From NCBI RefSeq assembly GCF_003194565.2, contig NZ_QICH01000001.1, positions 434,001 through 498,000 of the forward strand: DNA of 64,000 bases. Reading direction: 5' to 3'. Positions 54,982 through 64,000 of this stretch are shown here, piece after piece (the stretch's first letter is position 1; each line of letters opens with the position of its first letter). The stretch comes from Kangiella spongicola. Its GTDB lineage: Bacteria > Pseudomonadota > Gammaproteobacteria > Enterobacterales > Kangiellaceae. Under the pieces are notes generated by a model. It was not told the origin of the DNA. It made no database searches and worked only from the letters and a program-made list of their open reading frames with translations. Both the position numbers and the translations under genes were made by a program.

Positions 54982-55956
54982 TTATAAGAAGGGATCAAAG
55001 TAACCTAAAATGGTTTCTTCTAGATAGAAGCTGACACCTTTGCTACCTGGGCTTGCAACAAAACCAACATGGCCACCATATTCACTAATCAACAACTCCA
55101 AGCTGTCAGGTAGCTGGTCTTCCCTAGGTATGATTTCAGGCGACATAAAAGGATCGTCCGCGGCATGAATGACTAAAGCTGGCTTTTTGATGGTGCCTAT
55201 ATAATAAATACTCGAAGCTGTTCGATAATAGTCATCAGCATCTTCAAATTCATTTAAAAATGAGGTGACTCGATTATCGAATTCGCGGAAGGAGTTAATC
55301 GCCATCACGTCTCTTGGCGATAAATTTAAAAGCTCTAACAAGCGGTGTTCAGGAAATTTACGAACAATACGCTTTTTCATCGAGTTTAATAAAAAGTATT
55401 TGTAGATTTTAGAAAAGCCTTGATCAATCGAATCAGCACAGATTGATAAGTTAAATGGCGTCGACACGGCACAGCCAGCATCAATTTGTGCTTTATCTTG
55501 CTGCTCGCCGAGCCACTTTAAGAGCACATTAGCGCCTAATGAATATCCGGCAACAAACAACTTATCTGGCGCTTTGCTGGCATGAATCTCTGCAATAACT
55601 TCGTCCAAGTCATCACTTCGCCCTGAATGATAGGTTTTATCCAGTCGATTATCTTCTCCGCTACAACCGCGCCAATAGACTAAAACACCACGCCAGCGGC
55701 GCTGCTCGATCTGGAAAAGCATACGGCGTAAATAAGGGGAGTTTATGTCTCCCTCCAAACCATGCAACAAGACGACTGTAGGTGCGTCTCTTTCAGGGTT
55801 GACCCAATCCATGTCGATAAAATCACCATCGCTCAGCTCTAGTCGCTGACGGACCATTTTAGGTAATGGTAATCTAGGCGCTAACGGCGCCCAGAATGTT
55901 TGTAGATGGCGATTTTTGAGCCACCAAGGTGGCTCAAAATGACTTTCCTTTAACAT
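54982..55956 (-). CDS. YheT-like alpha/beta hydrolase
   Basis: This 324-residue cytoplasmic hydrolase starts with FEPPWWLKNRHLQTFWAPLA, typical of the YheT/ABHD1-3 family. The nucleophile elbow is AGYSLGANVLLKW, and the acid and histidine are in HAADDPFMSP and YGGHVGFV. Some relatives act on lipid or short-chain esters, but the physiological substrate is unknown. An AGGG site precedes the ATG. It lies 13 bases after hemE and may be co-transcribed with it. Confidence 0.92.
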   Translation of the reverse strand: MLKESHFEPPWWLKNRHLQTFWAPLAPRLPLPKMVRQRLELSDGDFIDMDWVNPERDAPTVVLLHGLEGDINSPYLRRMLFQIEQRRWRGVLVYWRGCSGEDNRLDKTYHSGRSDDLDEVIAEIHASKAPDKLFVAGYSLGANVLLKWLGEQQDKAQIDAGCAVSTPFNLSICADSIDQGFSKIYKYFLLNSMKKRIVRKFPEHRLLELLNLSPRDVMAINSFREFDNRVTSFLNEFEDADDYYRTASSIYYIGTIKKPALVIHAADDPFMSPEIIPREDQLPDSLELLISEYGGHVGFVASPGSKGVSFYLEETILGYFDPFL

Positions 55957-55969
55957 AGAACCCTATGAA

Positions 55970-57037
55970 TTATTGATGGTATTTTTTACTTAGCTCGTGC
56001 ACCGCCTCAATAAAGACGCCTGCTTTTTCCGGCTTAACGAATTGATGGATGCCATGTCCTAAATTAAACACATGACCGTTACCGTGTCCATAGCTAGCTA
56101 AAATAGTCTCGACCTCTTCACGAATTCTTTCATCAGAAGCGTAAAGTAACGAAGGGTCCATATTACCTTGGAGTGCTGTTTTACCCGCCACACGCTGTCT
56201 GGCTTCGCTTAAATCCGTCGTCCAATCAACACCAAGACAATCACAGCCTGATTCAGCCATGATATCCAACCATTTGCCACCACCTTTCGTAAACAAGGTA
56301 ACTGGAATGCGCTGACCATCTTTTTCACGGTTCAAGCCATCAACAATTTTGCTCATATAGCGTAAAGAGAATTCTTGATAGGCCTGAGGTGATAAAACCC
56401 CACCCCACGTATCAAAAATCATCAACGCCTGTGCGCCGGCTTCGACCTGTGCGTTAAGGTAAACAATGATTGAGTCAGCAAGTTTGTCCAACAATAAGTG
56501 CATAGCCTTGGGGTTGCCATACATCATACCTTTCACTTCTGAGAAGTTTTTAGTTGGACCGCCTTCGACCATATAGGTCGCCAAGGTCCACGGACTGCCC
56601 GAAAAACCGATTAAGGGGACACTGCCCTTCAACTCACGACGAATCGTACTGACAGCATCTGTCACGTACTTAAGCTCTTGATTTGGGTCTGGGATTGGTA
56701 ATTCTTTAACCGTTTTTTCATCACGTACAGCTTTTTTAAAGGCGGGGCCTTCGCCAGGCGTGAAGTAAAGACCAAGCCCCATGGCATCTGGGATCGTTAG
56801 AATATCTGAGAATAAAATTGCGGCATCTAGAGGGAATCGACGTAACGGCTGTAAGGTTACTTCACAAGCTAATTCTGGATTAGTGCATAAATCCATAAAG
56901 CTACCCGCTTCTGCTCGCAACTGGCGGTATTCTGGTAAGTATCGACCAGCTTGGCGCATCATCCAAATTGGCGTGCGATCTGTGTCTTGCTGGAGGGTGG
57001 CTTTGATATAACGATCATTAACGAGTGGATGGCTCAT
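55970..57037 (-). CDS. hemE: Uroporphyrinogen decarboxylase HemE
   Basis: HemE decarboxylates uroporphyrinogen III to coproporphyrinogen III in haem synthesis. The enzyme has the start [34 protein letters not shown] (substrate-binding arginines), the conserved [14 protein letters not shown] aspartate, [16 protein letters not shown] and [10 protein letters not shown] at the end. A TTG three codons upstream is possible, but the ATG at 57037 matches other family starts with a GAG upstream. Confidence 0.96.
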   Translation of the reverse strand: MSHPLVNDRYIKATLQQDTDRTPIWMMRQAGRYLPEYRQLRAEAGSFMDLCTNPELACEVTLQPLRRFPLDAAILFSDILTIPDAMGLGLYFTPGEGPAFKKAVRDEKTVKELPIPDPNQELKYVTDAVSTIRRELKGSVPLIGFSGSPWTLATYMVEGGPTKNFSEVKGMMYGNPKAMHLLLDKLADSIIVYLNAQVEAGAQALMIFDTWGGVLSPQAYQEFSLRYMSKIVDGLNREKDGQRIPVTLFTKGGGKWLDIMAESGCDCLGVDWTTDLSEARQRVAGKTALQGNMDPSLLYASDERIREEVETILASYGHGNGHVFNLGHGIHQFVKPEKAGVFIEAVHELSKKYHQ

Positions 57038-57142
57038 GGTACTCAAAAAGTTAGTCTCTGTTGCACGCTATTATAGATGGAACGGCGCATGAAAACAGCC
57101 TAATCTTGCGAAAGCAGCCTTTATTCAGCTAGTATTAGCGGT

Positions 57143-58573
57143 TTACTGCGAAACTTCCTTGGCGATAGCGGAAAACTGTCGAATCCACGGCTGTTGCGCC
57201 AGAATATCTTCTGGTAATGATTCTATGGCTTGCTGAGCTTCGGCGCGGGTATCAAAAGCCCCCCACAGCACTCGGTAGCGGATTTTTCCGTCTAAATTTG
57301 CCTGATAGACATAGCTGTCAGCAAGATCTAACGATTTTTGGAATCGCTCAGCGGCAGCTTTCTCTGTATGAGAAAACAACTGCATGCTGTATGCGTCTTG
57401 AGAGTGACGGGCTAGCCAGCTATTGAAATCCTCATTCTGTCGTGGCTCTGCTGTTGCTACAACATCCTTGCGTGCGACTTTCAGTGCAATAGACTCAATG
57501 GGATCGCTCGACTCAGCGGCTTCATCAACCTCGGCTTGAGAGAGTGAAGGCTGATTATCGGGTTTTGATTTGTCGGTGTGCTGCTCGCCTCCATTAGCGC
57601 TTATAGTCATGTCGCTAGTGGATGATGCACTGTTTTCAACAGTTCTAAATTCATTCCCAAACTGTTCTGTATTATTTCTAGAATCAGACAACTGATCTGG
57701 TCCAGAGCTACCTAGGTTATCTTTGCTAAGAACTGTTGTTTCTGGTTGCTCACTCGATGTATAGCTATTTTGCTCAGCGCCAGTTTCGAGGCTTTCGATA
57801 ACCAACTCACCGCCTGGCGCTTCAACTCCATTCTCAGTATCGTCATCATTCGTCGCTATATTAATGATTAACAATACAATGAAGGCGAGTCCAGCGGCGC
57901 CTAGCGCAGCTGTCATATACCAACTTTTATTCGCTTTTTCGAAGTTTTCACTACTTTCTTGCCCCGAAAAAAGCTTACTAAGATTTTGCTTTGCTTGGTC
58001 GATAATGTTTTTCGGTAATCCTTGGCTAGAATACCAGATAGTATCACTCTGCATTTGAGAGACTTGGACGTATTTCGGTTGATCTTGAAGCTGCTTTTGT
58101 AGGAACTCATAACAATCTTCTTTAGAAAAGAGCGGCAACTCGACTTTTCTTTCTGCAAAAGCATCAACTCGCTCGTCAATTCCTGGCTCGGCCAATAACA
58201 ACCAATATATGTTTTCTTGTGGTTGAGTAAACTTTTGCAACAACAAAGTTGAGGCTTCGTGGGCGTCGTCAATGATAACTATCAACGGTTTTTCAGGCTT
58301 CTTAGGCAGTTGAGCCTGGATCTGTTGAATTGTACTTAAAGGGTGAACTTGAACAATTTGGCAGTCAATTTTTTCATCCAGCACCACTTTTTTTTCAAAT
58401 ATCTTAGCGAAGGATGACTTCCCAGAACCAAACTCCCCTTCCATAACGGCAAAGCCACCGTTAGGCACTTGATACTTAATCAAGCTTATTAACCGGTTCC
58501 AACTCGAGGGTAAGTACAATACTCGATTATGCTTTTCTAAAACATTTGGGTTTAGGGACTGTGAAAAAGCCAT
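57143..58573 (-). CDS. damX: DamX-type SPOR protein with AAA ATPase domain
   Basis: DamX-type proteins bind denuded septal peptidoglycan through a SPOR domain and influence division. This 476-residue protein has an N-terminal ExeA/GspA-like AAA ATPase with Walker A GEFGSGKSS (46-54) and Walker B PLIVIIDDAHEAS, one transmembrane helix near 217-236 (MTAALGAAGLAFIVLLIINI), an Asp/Glu/Ser-rich periplasmic linker, and a C-terminal SPOR domain (about 400-476, with YSMQLFSH and YRVLWGAFDTRAEAQQAI). It follows aroK-aroB as in E. coli, where the next gene would be dam; no dam is seen here. Confidence 0.88.
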   Translation of the reverse strand: MAFSQSLNPNVLEKHNRVLYLPSSWNRLISLIKYQVPNGGFAVMEGEFGSGKSSFAKIFEKKVVLDEKIDCQIVQVHPLSTIQQIQAQLPKKPEKPLIVIIDDAHEASTLLLQKFTQPQENIYWLLLAEPGIDERVDAFAERKVELPLFSKEDCYEFLQKQLQDQPKYVQVSQMQSDTIWYSSQGLPKNIIDQAKQNLSKLFSGQESSENFEKANKSWYMTAALGAAGLAFIVLLIINIATNDDDTENGVEAPGGELVIESLETGAEQNSYTSSEQPETTVLSKDNLGSSGPDQLSDSRNNTEQFGNEFRTVENSASSTSDMTISANGGEQHTDKSKPDNQPSLSQAEVDEAAESSDPIESIALKVARKDVVATAEPRQNEDFNSWLARHSQDAYSMQLFSHTEKAAAERFQKSLDLADSYVYQANLDGKIRYRVLWGAFDTRAEAQQAIESLPEDILAQQPWIRQFSAIAKEVSQ

Positions 58574-58598
58574 TTAAAACAATGCCTTGTTATGTTAT

Positions 58599-59693
58599 TT
58601 ATTCAAGATATTGCTCAATGAACTGTTCAACATCTTGAGTTTTTATATTATGTTCAATAGTAACCTTCCCAATCGCTTTTGGCAAAATCAGAGTGAGATC
58701 TGTGTCAACATTCTTCTTGTCCAAAGCCATCGCTGATACTAATTCTGAGGTGCTAACGTCATCAACTTGGGTTTCGATGTTCGTAGGTAGCCCAAATCCT
58801 TGGGTAAGTCGCTTAATTGCAACAGACTCTGATGGGCTTAATAAGCCTAGTTTTACGGAATATTCTGCAGCCATCACCATTCCAATAGCTACTGCTTCGC
58901 CATGTAACAACTTGCCAAACCCTAAAGCCCTTTCAATTGCGTGTCCAAATGTGTGCCCCAGGTTTAGCCAAGCCCTAACACCTTGCTCTTTCTCATCGAG
59001 ACTGACTATTTTGGCTTTAATACCACAGGCCCTTTGAATCATTGTAGCTAGAGTAGCTGATTCTTGAGCCAAAATACTTTCAGTATTCAGTTCAAGCCAT
59101 TCAAAGAAATCTCTATCTGCAATCACGGAAGCTTTTATAATCTCAGCAACGCCCGCTAAAAACTCTCTTTTGGGTAATGTTTTTAGCGTATTAAGGTCGG
59201 TTACCACGCGAACGGGCTGATGAAATGCCCCTAACATGTTTTTACCAGAAGGGTGGTTCACTGCCGTTTTCCCTCCGACTGAAGAGTCAACTTGTGATAA
59301 AAGCGTCGTAGGGACTTGAATAAAGCTAATTCCTCTCTGGTAAATCGCGGCAGCAAAACCACTTATATCACCCACAACACCTCCACCTAATGCAATTAAT
59401 GTCGCATTACGACGTAAACCGACTTTCAGCATAGAATCAAGGATATCTTCGAGACTACCTAGTGATTTGTACTTTTCGCCATCCTTCAGGATGTAGCTGT
59501 GAGTCTCGTATTGACTGAGAGAATTTTTTAGGACTTTTAGATAGAGAGGGGCAACGGTTTCATTGCTGACAATAAAAACTTGTTGCCCTTTAATAACAGA
59601 TGAGAAATTGTTGCTATCAGAGAGTAAATCCTTTCCGATAAGTATTTGATAATCCGAACTTTTAGTTGGTAGTTGTAAATCCAGAATATTCAA
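58599..59693 (-). CDS. aroB: 3-dehydroquinate synthase AroB
   Basis: AroB cyclises DAHP to 3-dehydroquinate using NAD and a metal, the second step of the shikimate pathway. The 364-residue protein carries LKDGEKYKSL, the NAD-binding ALGGGVVGDISGFAAAIYQRG, the PTTLLSQVDSSVGGKTAVN core and the metal histidines in LNLGHTFGHAIE and LHGEAVAIGM. The start codon is TTG, because the aroK stop lies a few codons upstream and no ATG is available; a GAG at 6-base spacing precedes it. aroK is 8 bases upstream. Confidence 0.97.
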   Translation of the reverse strand: MNILDLQLPTKSSDYQILIGKDLLSDSNNFSSVIKGQQVFIVSNETVAPLYLKVLKNSLSQYETHSYILKDGEKYKSLGSLEDILDSMLKVGLRRNATLIALGGGVVGDISGFAAAIYQRGISFIQVPTTLLSQVDSSVGGKTAVNHPSGKNMLGAFHQPVRVVTDLNTLKTLPKREFLAGVAEIIKASVIADRDFFEWLELNTESILAQESATLATMIQRACGIKAKIVSLDEKEQGVRAWLNLGHTFGHAIERALGFGKLLHGEAVAIGMVMAAEYSVKLGLLSPSESVAIKRLTQGFGLPTNIETQVDDVSTSELVSAMALDKKNVDTDLTLILPKAIGKVTIEHNIKTQDVEQFIEQYLE

Positions 59694-59701
59694 AGGTTGC
59701 T

Positions 59702-60226
59702 CTAGGCTATAGGTTGTTCCATCAACTCAACAATTTCTTTTGCTACAGATTTTACCGAACTAATATTGGTGGCTACGGTAAGGTCGGCAATTTCAGTATA
59801 AAGAGGCTCTCTTTCTTTCATAAGCGCCTCAAGAGTTTCTCTTGGGTTCCCATGCTGAATAAGTGGGCGTCTTTTGTCACGGCGAGTTCTTTCTAACTGC
59901 TGCTCTATAGAAGTTTCTAAATAAACAACAACACCTCTTGCAGCAAGGTGGTTGCGACTCTTGTCTGAAACAACTGCACCTCCGCCTGTTGCAAGCACGA
60001 TACCTTGCTCTTGTGTTAGCTCCTCAATGATTTTTTCTTCACGAACACGGAAGCCTTCTTCACCTTCGATATCAAAGATCCAGTCGATAGGCGCACCAGT
60101 ACGCTCTTCTAGTACGTGATCACTATCCACAAATTCGAGCTTTAAGATTTCAGCCAGCTGCTTTCCAATGGTGGTTTTACCCGCACCCATTGGTCCTACT
60201 AGGAAGATATTGCGCTTACCTTTCAT
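59702..60226 (-). CDS. aroK: Shikimate kinase AroK
   Basis: AroK phosphorylates shikimate with ATP. The 174-residue kinase has the P-loop [14 protein letters not shown], the shikimate-binding [11 protein letters not shown] and [15 protein letters not shown] and the lid [10 protein letters not shown]. It lies between the pilus secretin operon and aroB, as in many gammaproteobacteria, but a hairpin and T-run separate it from pilQ. Confidence 0.97.
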   Translation of the reverse strand: MKGKRNIFLVGPMGAGKTTIGKQLAEILKLEFVDSDHVLEERTGAPIDWIFDIEGEEGFRVREEKIIEELTQEQGIVLATGGGAVVSDKSRNHLAARGVVVYLETSIEQQLERTRRDKRRPLIQHGNPRETLEALMKEREPLYTEIADLTVATNISSVKSVAKEIVELMEQPIA

Positions 60227-60270
60227 TATTAACTTTGAACTCTTTTTTAATTAACCAAATATGAAAAACC

Positions 60271-60304
60271 AAAAACCCAGGCACGCGATTATACCTAGGT
60301 TTTT
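60271..60304 (-). terminator. Probable terminator of the pil operon
   Basis: AAAAACC-C-AGG and CCT-A-GGTTTTT pair around a CACGCGATTATA loop with one C-A mismatch. On the minus strand the stem is followed by a T-rich stretch, so transcription from pilQ would end here before aroK. Confidence 0.65.
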
Positions 60305-60323
60305 AGTATTTGGGTATGTTTGA

Positions 60324-62489
60324 CTAATATTTCAAGCCTTGTTTAATGATTTTTGGTGTTACAAAGATTAATAGTTCCTCTTTAGAGTCTTCTCGCGACG
60401 TATTGCGGAACAACCAACCTAATAGTGGAATATCACCCAATAGTGGTACTTTTGTTTTATCTAACTTAGTCCTGTGTTGGAAGATACCACCAAGAACAAT
60501 CGTTTCTCCATTATCAACCAGAATTTGAGTGCCAATTTCTTGAGTATTAATCGCTGGAGCACCACCTACGGCAAAGCCGTCCGGAGTCGTAAATAAAACT
60601 TCTTCGCCACGAGTGTCTTGCGTTATCGCTAAGTCTAAGAATACACGACCGTCAGGAGTTATCTGAGGAGTTACCTTTAGCTCCAATACGGCTTCTTTAA
60701 ACTGAATGTTCGAAGCACCTGATGAACCACCCTGTAAGTATGGAATCTCTTCACCAGCTTTAATAAAGGCTTCTTTTTGGTTAGCTGTGATGACTTTTGG
60801 GCTAGCTACAACCTCACCTCGGTTTTCAGCTTCAAGTGCTGATAATTCCATATCAACAATAATGCCATCCGCCAAGCGTGCAAATGAAAGCCCTAATGAT
60901 CCTGCTGGGTTAGCTACAGGTAGGTTTACATTAAAGCCATCATTTTGGTTTCGGTCTCCTTGAACAGAGCCATTTATTCGGCCTGCATCGACAACAGTGC
61001 CAGAAACACCTACTTCACCAGAGTTCATTGAGTCGCTAATACCAAATCTTGTACCCAAATCACGGGCAAAGCCATCGGACGCAGTTACGATTCTTGCTTC
61101 AATAAGCACTTGCTCCACAGGAATATCTAGCTGATTTATAAGGCGACGTACATCTTCAAGTTTTGAAGCTACATCTTTTACAATTAGCGTGTTTGTTCTT
61201 ACATCTACTGAAACAGCGCCTCGCTCAGAAAGCACCCCTATAGATGGAGAGTCTGTTCCACCAGAAGCTGATAATAGGCCAGCAATTTCAGCTGCTTTTG
61301 CGTAGTTTATTTGAATAAGCTCTGTTCTTAATGGTGCGAGCTCTTCTTGTTGCTTACTTGCTTCTAGCTCTTGTTGTTCACGAGCCGCAATGACATCTGC
61401 CGGAGCAATCATCATGACGTTTCCGTCTTTACGCTTATCAAGACCTTTTGATTTTAAAATGATATCTAGCGCTTGGTCCCAAGGTACATTGACTAGGTTT
61501 AGAGCCATAGAACCCTGCACGTCATCACTAATAACAATATTAATGCCCGCGAAGTCACCTAAGGTGTGCAAAATTGCTTTTAGATCCATATCTTGGAACT
61601 GAAGTGTTAATTTTTCACCTGTGTACTTTGGCTTTTCACGCTCACGACGCTCAATTTCTTGTTTAGAAAGTGGTTTGAGCTCAATTGTGTATAGGTCATC
61701 TGCTTGATACGCTAAATATTCAAATGCATCGTTACCACGAACTTTTAAGCGAACGTTATCACCGCGACGAGTCGTTTCAACTAGCTGGGCAGGCGTGCCG
61801 AAATCGATAACGTCTAATCTACGAATAAAGCTTGGGTCTATATCGCTACCGATAAAGTCTGCGATGACCGTACGACCTTCTTGGCGTAAGTCCACATTGA
61901 CATTTGCAGCGCCTAGATTAACCAAAACACGACCTTCTCCAGAAGTACCTCGGCGAAAATCTACAGCCTCAATATCATAATTTGAACTAGATGAGGTGTA
62001 ACTTGAGCTAGTATTAGACTTATTCGAAGTCATAGCCGGAGCAGTACCCGACTCAAGCGTTACTAAATAATCGTTACCTTGAATTTGGCTATTAAAGGCC
62101 ACTAATTCAGATAGGTTAATCACCACACGAGTACGATCTTGCGCTTCAATAGCAGTAATTGAGCCAACAGCACCAACACCAATGTCTTTAGTCTTATAAC
62201 CTAAGCTTGAACCTACCCCAGAGAAGTCCATTGAGATTCGTGCAGGGTTCGAGGTGGTAAACTCTTGTGGCATCGGCGGAGTGTCAGAATAGCTCATACG
62301 AACCATTACCTTGTCTCCGGGCAACACATTGTAATCTATAGATTGCAGTTGGCTGGCCTGGACGCCCCAAGAAAATAGTGTTGCCCCTATTACAAAAGTG
62401 CAACTTTTCATCAATTTATTCATCTTTGTCAACATAGTCGTTTTACCCAATTCTGACTTGTTCATCCATTCTTCATTTATAATATGCAT
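60324..62489 (-). CDS. pilQ: Type IV pilus secretin PilQ
   Basis: PilQ forms the outer membrane pore through which the type IV pilus is extruded. The 721-residue protein has two AMIN peptidoglycan-binding domains (about 50-140 and 165-260), an STN domain (LTLQFQDMDLKAILHTLGDF), N1/N-type domain (INYAKAAEIAGLL) and the C-terminal secretin domain (VLIEARIVTAS; VEQ... and the ending LIFVTPKIIKQ). The first ATG has a strong GAGGGG ribosome binding site and lies 11 bases after pilP, but the signal peptide (LMKSCTFVIGATLFSWGVQA) begins only near residue 27; an internal ATG at 19 would give a more normal N terminus. Confidence 0.96.
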   Translation of the reverse strand: MHIINEEWMNKSELGKTTMLTKMNKLMKSCTFVIGATLFSWGVQASQLQSIDYNVLPGDKVMVRMSYSDTPPMPQEFTTSNPARISMDFSGVGSSLGYKTKDIGVGAVGSITAIEAQDRTRVVINLSELVAFNSQIQGNDYLVTLESGTAPAMTSNKSNTSSSYTSSSSNYDIEAVDFRRGTSGEGRVLVNLGAANVNVDLRQEGRTVIADFIGSDIDPSFIRRLDVIDFGTPAQLVETTRRGDNVRLKVRGNDAFEYLAYQADDLYTIELKPLSKQEIERREREKPKYTGEKLTLQFQDMDLKAILHTLGDFAGINIVISDDVQGSMALNLVNVPWDQALDIILKSKGLDKRKDGNVMMIAPADVIAAREQQELEASKQQEELAPLRTELIQINYAKAAEIAGLLSASGGTDSPSIGVLSERGAVSVDVRTNTLIVKDVASKLEDVRRLINQLDIPVEQVLIEARIVTASDGFARDLGTRFGISDSMNSGEVGVSGTVVDAGRINGSVQGDRNQNDGFNVNLPVANPAGSLGLSFARLADGIIVDMELSALEAENRGEVVASPKVITANQKEAFIKAGEEIPYLQGGSSGASNIQFKEAVLELKVTPQITPDGRVFLDLAITQDTRGEEVLFTTPDGFAVGGAPAINTQEIGTQILVDNGETIVLGGIFQHRTKLDKTKVPLLGDIPLLGWLFRNTSREDSKEELLIFVTPKIIKQGLKY

Positions 62490-62500
62490 CGTTCAGCCCC

Positions 62501-63058
62501 TCACTGCCCTAATACTAGGTATTGTGTACGATTTTCCCAGCAACCTCTTCCGTTCGGGACAATCGCTTCAATGGTGATCTGGTTACTATCGATTTTAGTA
62601 ATCTTGCCATTATTCAAACCGATATACTCACCTACATGAACAGGCTGAATGACACCAGCACTATCACCGCTAAGAATCTTGACTAAACCTCTTAATTCTT
62701 TCTTATTTGCTATCATGCCTGAGTACCTGAGAGCATCTAAGCCATACTTTTCCATCTCGAACTTTTGACGGTTAGGATCTGGCCTTACATCTGACTCACA
62801 ATCTCCATCAATCAGCATCATAGTCGACTCAAGCTCAGGATCGAGCTTGGCAAATGGACTGCGCAAGTCTGATGCTGAATACGTAAACGGCTCATAAGCT
62901 TCAACTTTTGGTAGAGGCTCAATATTCGTTTTCGTCTCACTCTTAATCTTAGCAATTTTGCTGTCTAAGCTTTGCATATCACCATCTTCACAGCCACTTA
63001 ATACAGCTAATGCAATGATAGTGCTTAGAAGGGCTTTAATTTTAACAGTATGCTTCAT
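62501..63058 (-). CDS. pilP: Type IV pilus assembly lipoprotein PilP
   Basis: PilP is the inner membrane lipoprotein that links the PilN-PilO alignment complex to PilQ. The 185-residue protein starts MKHTVKIKALL and has a lipobox LAVLSGC followed by an extended linker and the C-terminal homology domain (LDALRYSGMIANKKELRGLV, GEYIGLNNGKITKI). I chose this ATG because AGGAGG sits at correct spacing inside the end of pilO and the ATG follows the pilO TAA by one base. Confidence 0.95.
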   Translation of the reverse strand: MKHTVKIKALLSTIIALAVLSGCEDGDMQSLDSKIAKIKSETKTNIEPLPKVEAYEPFTYSASDLRSPFAKLDPELESTMMLIDGDCESDVRPDPNRQKFEMEKYGLDALRYSGMIANKKELRGLVKILSGDSAGVIQPVHVGEYIGLNNGKITKIDSNQITIEAIVPNGRGCWENRTQYLVLGQ

Positions 63059-63059
63059 T

Positions 63060-63674
63060 TTATCCCTCCTCTGACTCATAACGATAGGTTTTAGCTAACA
63101 CACTAAAACTTAACTGCTCAGACTGTTCGCGGTTTTGCGCGCCTCTTCTCGAACCACCCCCTGCACGTTTTATCTCAAAGCTATGCAAAGTAACAATACG
63201 AGGTAATTTAGATATACGGCTTACGAAATCTGCTATCTGGTGATAATTACCTGTCGCCACAATTTCAATCGGCTTTTCGATATAAAAAGCCTTCTTAGTT
63301 TCATCCAAGTATTTATGCGACAGAAGCTCAACACCAGCACCTGAAGCGGCATAGGAAATTTCATCCAACAAACCTGGAATTTCAGTATTTTTTGGAAGCT
63401 GCTCTAAAAGTCCTTTAAAGGTTTCTTTCATCTCAGCCATTTGCTCACGATAAGCGTCCAAATTAACGGCTTTTTCGTATTCGCGCTTATAGTCTGCTAA
63501 TAACTGAACTTCTTTTTTCTTTTTGGACTCTAATTCACTTAACTGCTCGCTAGTATCGAAGTAATAGCCCAAGCCAAGAACCACCAGCATAGCAATAATG
63601 ATAAATACTATTTTCCCAGGAAGAGGCCAAGAACCAATATTATTAAAATCCTGGTATTGACTTAAATCAGCCAT
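63060..63674 (-). CDS. pilO: Type IV pilus inner membrane protein PilO
   Basis: PilO is a bitopic inner membrane protein that pairs with PilN. The 204-residue protein has one transmembrane helix (GKIVFIIIAMLVVLGLGYYF, about 20-39), a coiled coil (about 42-80, including ELESKKKKEVQLLADYKREY) and a ferredoxin-like periplasmic domain (LLEQLPKNTEIPGLLDEIS, IEIVATGNYHQIADFVSRIS). It overlaps the pilN stop codon by one base (TAATG), so it is translationally coupled. Confidence 0.96.
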   Translation of the reverse strand: MADLSQYQDFNNIGSWPLPGKIVFIIIAMLVVLGLGYYFDTSEQLSELESKKKKEVQLLADYKREYEKAVNLDAYREQMAEMKETFKGLLEQLPKNTEIPGLLDEISYAASGAGVELLSHKYLDETKKAFYIEKPIEIVATGNYHQIADFVSRISKLPRIVTLHSFEIKRAGGGSRRGAQNREQSEQLSFSVLAKTYRYESEEG

Positions 63675-64000
63675 TATTTGCCCTCCTGTTGTTTCACAGT
63701 GTCAGGAATAATTTGCTTAGCTTCCAGTGTGAAGTTTTGTGCAGGGAGCCCCTTGTTCTGCCTATTAACATCTTTTAGAGCCGATGTTTGCAGCCTGTCA
63801 GAACTGTCCATTTTACGCATAAATTCAGAAATTCTAGGGTTTGTTTCGCCTTGCCCAGTAAACACTAACTTATGTTCTGTCGCTTGCTCACCAGTACTTG
63901 GGGATTCTTGCCTTGTCCAAGTCGTTAAGTTAATACCTTCAGGAGTCACTCGAACTAACTGATCAAACATACGCACTACTTCTGGGCGACTTTGTTGCAA
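63674..64000 (-). CDS. pilN: Type IV pilus inner membrane protein PilN, C-terminal part
   Basis: The last 108 codons of a protein whose N terminus is off the right edge lie upstream of pilO in the pilMNOPQ order. The visible part has the PilN periplasmic-domain pattern: RPEVVRMFDQLVRVTPEGIN, LTTWTRQ, LVFTGQGETNPRISEFMRKM and NFTLEAKQI. The transmembrane and cytoplasmic PilM-binding parts are not in the window. The open frame continues to the edge. Confidence 0.9.
   Translation of the reverse strand: MQQSRPEVVRMFDQLVRVTPEGINLTTWTRQESPSTGEQATEHKLVFTGQGETNPRISEFMRKMDSSDRLQTSALKDVNRQNKGLPAQNFTLEAKQIIPDTVKQQEGK

Overview
The window looks like a chromosomal segment of a free-living, moderately AT-rich gammaproteobacterium. 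The evidence is gene order: tsaD / rpsU-yqeY-dnaG-rpoD; djlA-murU-amgK / lptD-surA-pdxA-rsmA; pyrE ... slmA-algC-coaBC / radC-rpmB-rpmG-mutM; and pilNOPQ-aroK-aroB-damX ... hemE are all typical gammaproteobacterial neighbourhoods, several of them Pseudomonas-like. A Kangiella-type marine genus is my guess from overall gene content, not something the sequence proves. I found no insertion sequence, prophage, CRISPR array or rRNA. One tRNA gene is present. No gene-free stretch exceeds about 300 bases.

Layout. 1-10.6 kb: the start of a secreted protein, tsaD, a TonB-dependent receptor sitting between tsaD and rpsU, the macromolecular-synthesis genes rpsU, yqeY, dnaG and rpoD, a CAU-anticodon tRNA (probably Ile2) and a DUF2254 membrane protein. 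10.6-15 kb: a two-gene RND efflux operon. 15.2-19.9 kb: a minus-strand PepSY/DUF2271/DUF4198/TonB-receptor operon with two promoter-overlapping Fur-box matches, one before the first gene and one before the receptor gene. 20-30 kb: an M1 aminopeptidase lipoprotein, two MFS transporters, aconitase AcnA and PurC. 29.7-32.4 kb: a small accessory-looking patch with an unrecognised membrane-anchored protein, a sirtuin, a 90-residue protein and a dimeric-type dUTPase. 32.5-43 kb: DjlA, the MurU/AmgK cell-wall recycling pair, LptD-SurA-PdxA-RsmA, a PilZ protein, PyrE and a DUF4124 protein. 43-49.9 kb: SlmA, AlgC-like phosphomannomutase, CoaBC, RadC, L28, L33 and MutM. 50-51.1 kb: two tandem ExbD-like genes with no ExbB/TolQ partner. 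51.1-57 kb: small conserved proteins, patatin, ferredoxin, CoaD, aldehyde dehydrogenase, a YheT-like hydrolase and HemE. 57-64 kb: DamX, AroB, AroK and the type IV pilus PilQ-P-O-N genes, with pilN running off the right edge.

How the genes fit together. Envelope biogenesis and transport dominate: LptD and SurA build the outer membrane, MurU and AmgK recycle MurNAc, the secretin PilQ with PilN/O/P forms the pilus alignment complex, DamX marks division, and two TonB receptors plus orphan ExbD subunits suggest extra energised uptake. The most system-like and least characterised block is the Fur-linked 15.2-19.9 kb operon: a putative haem-binding PepSY-type membrane protein, two exported proteins of unknown function and a receptor. 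A second point of interest is the dUTPase: the usual dut slot between coaBC and slmA/algC is empty, and an unrelated dimeric dUTPase is encoded about 14 kb away.
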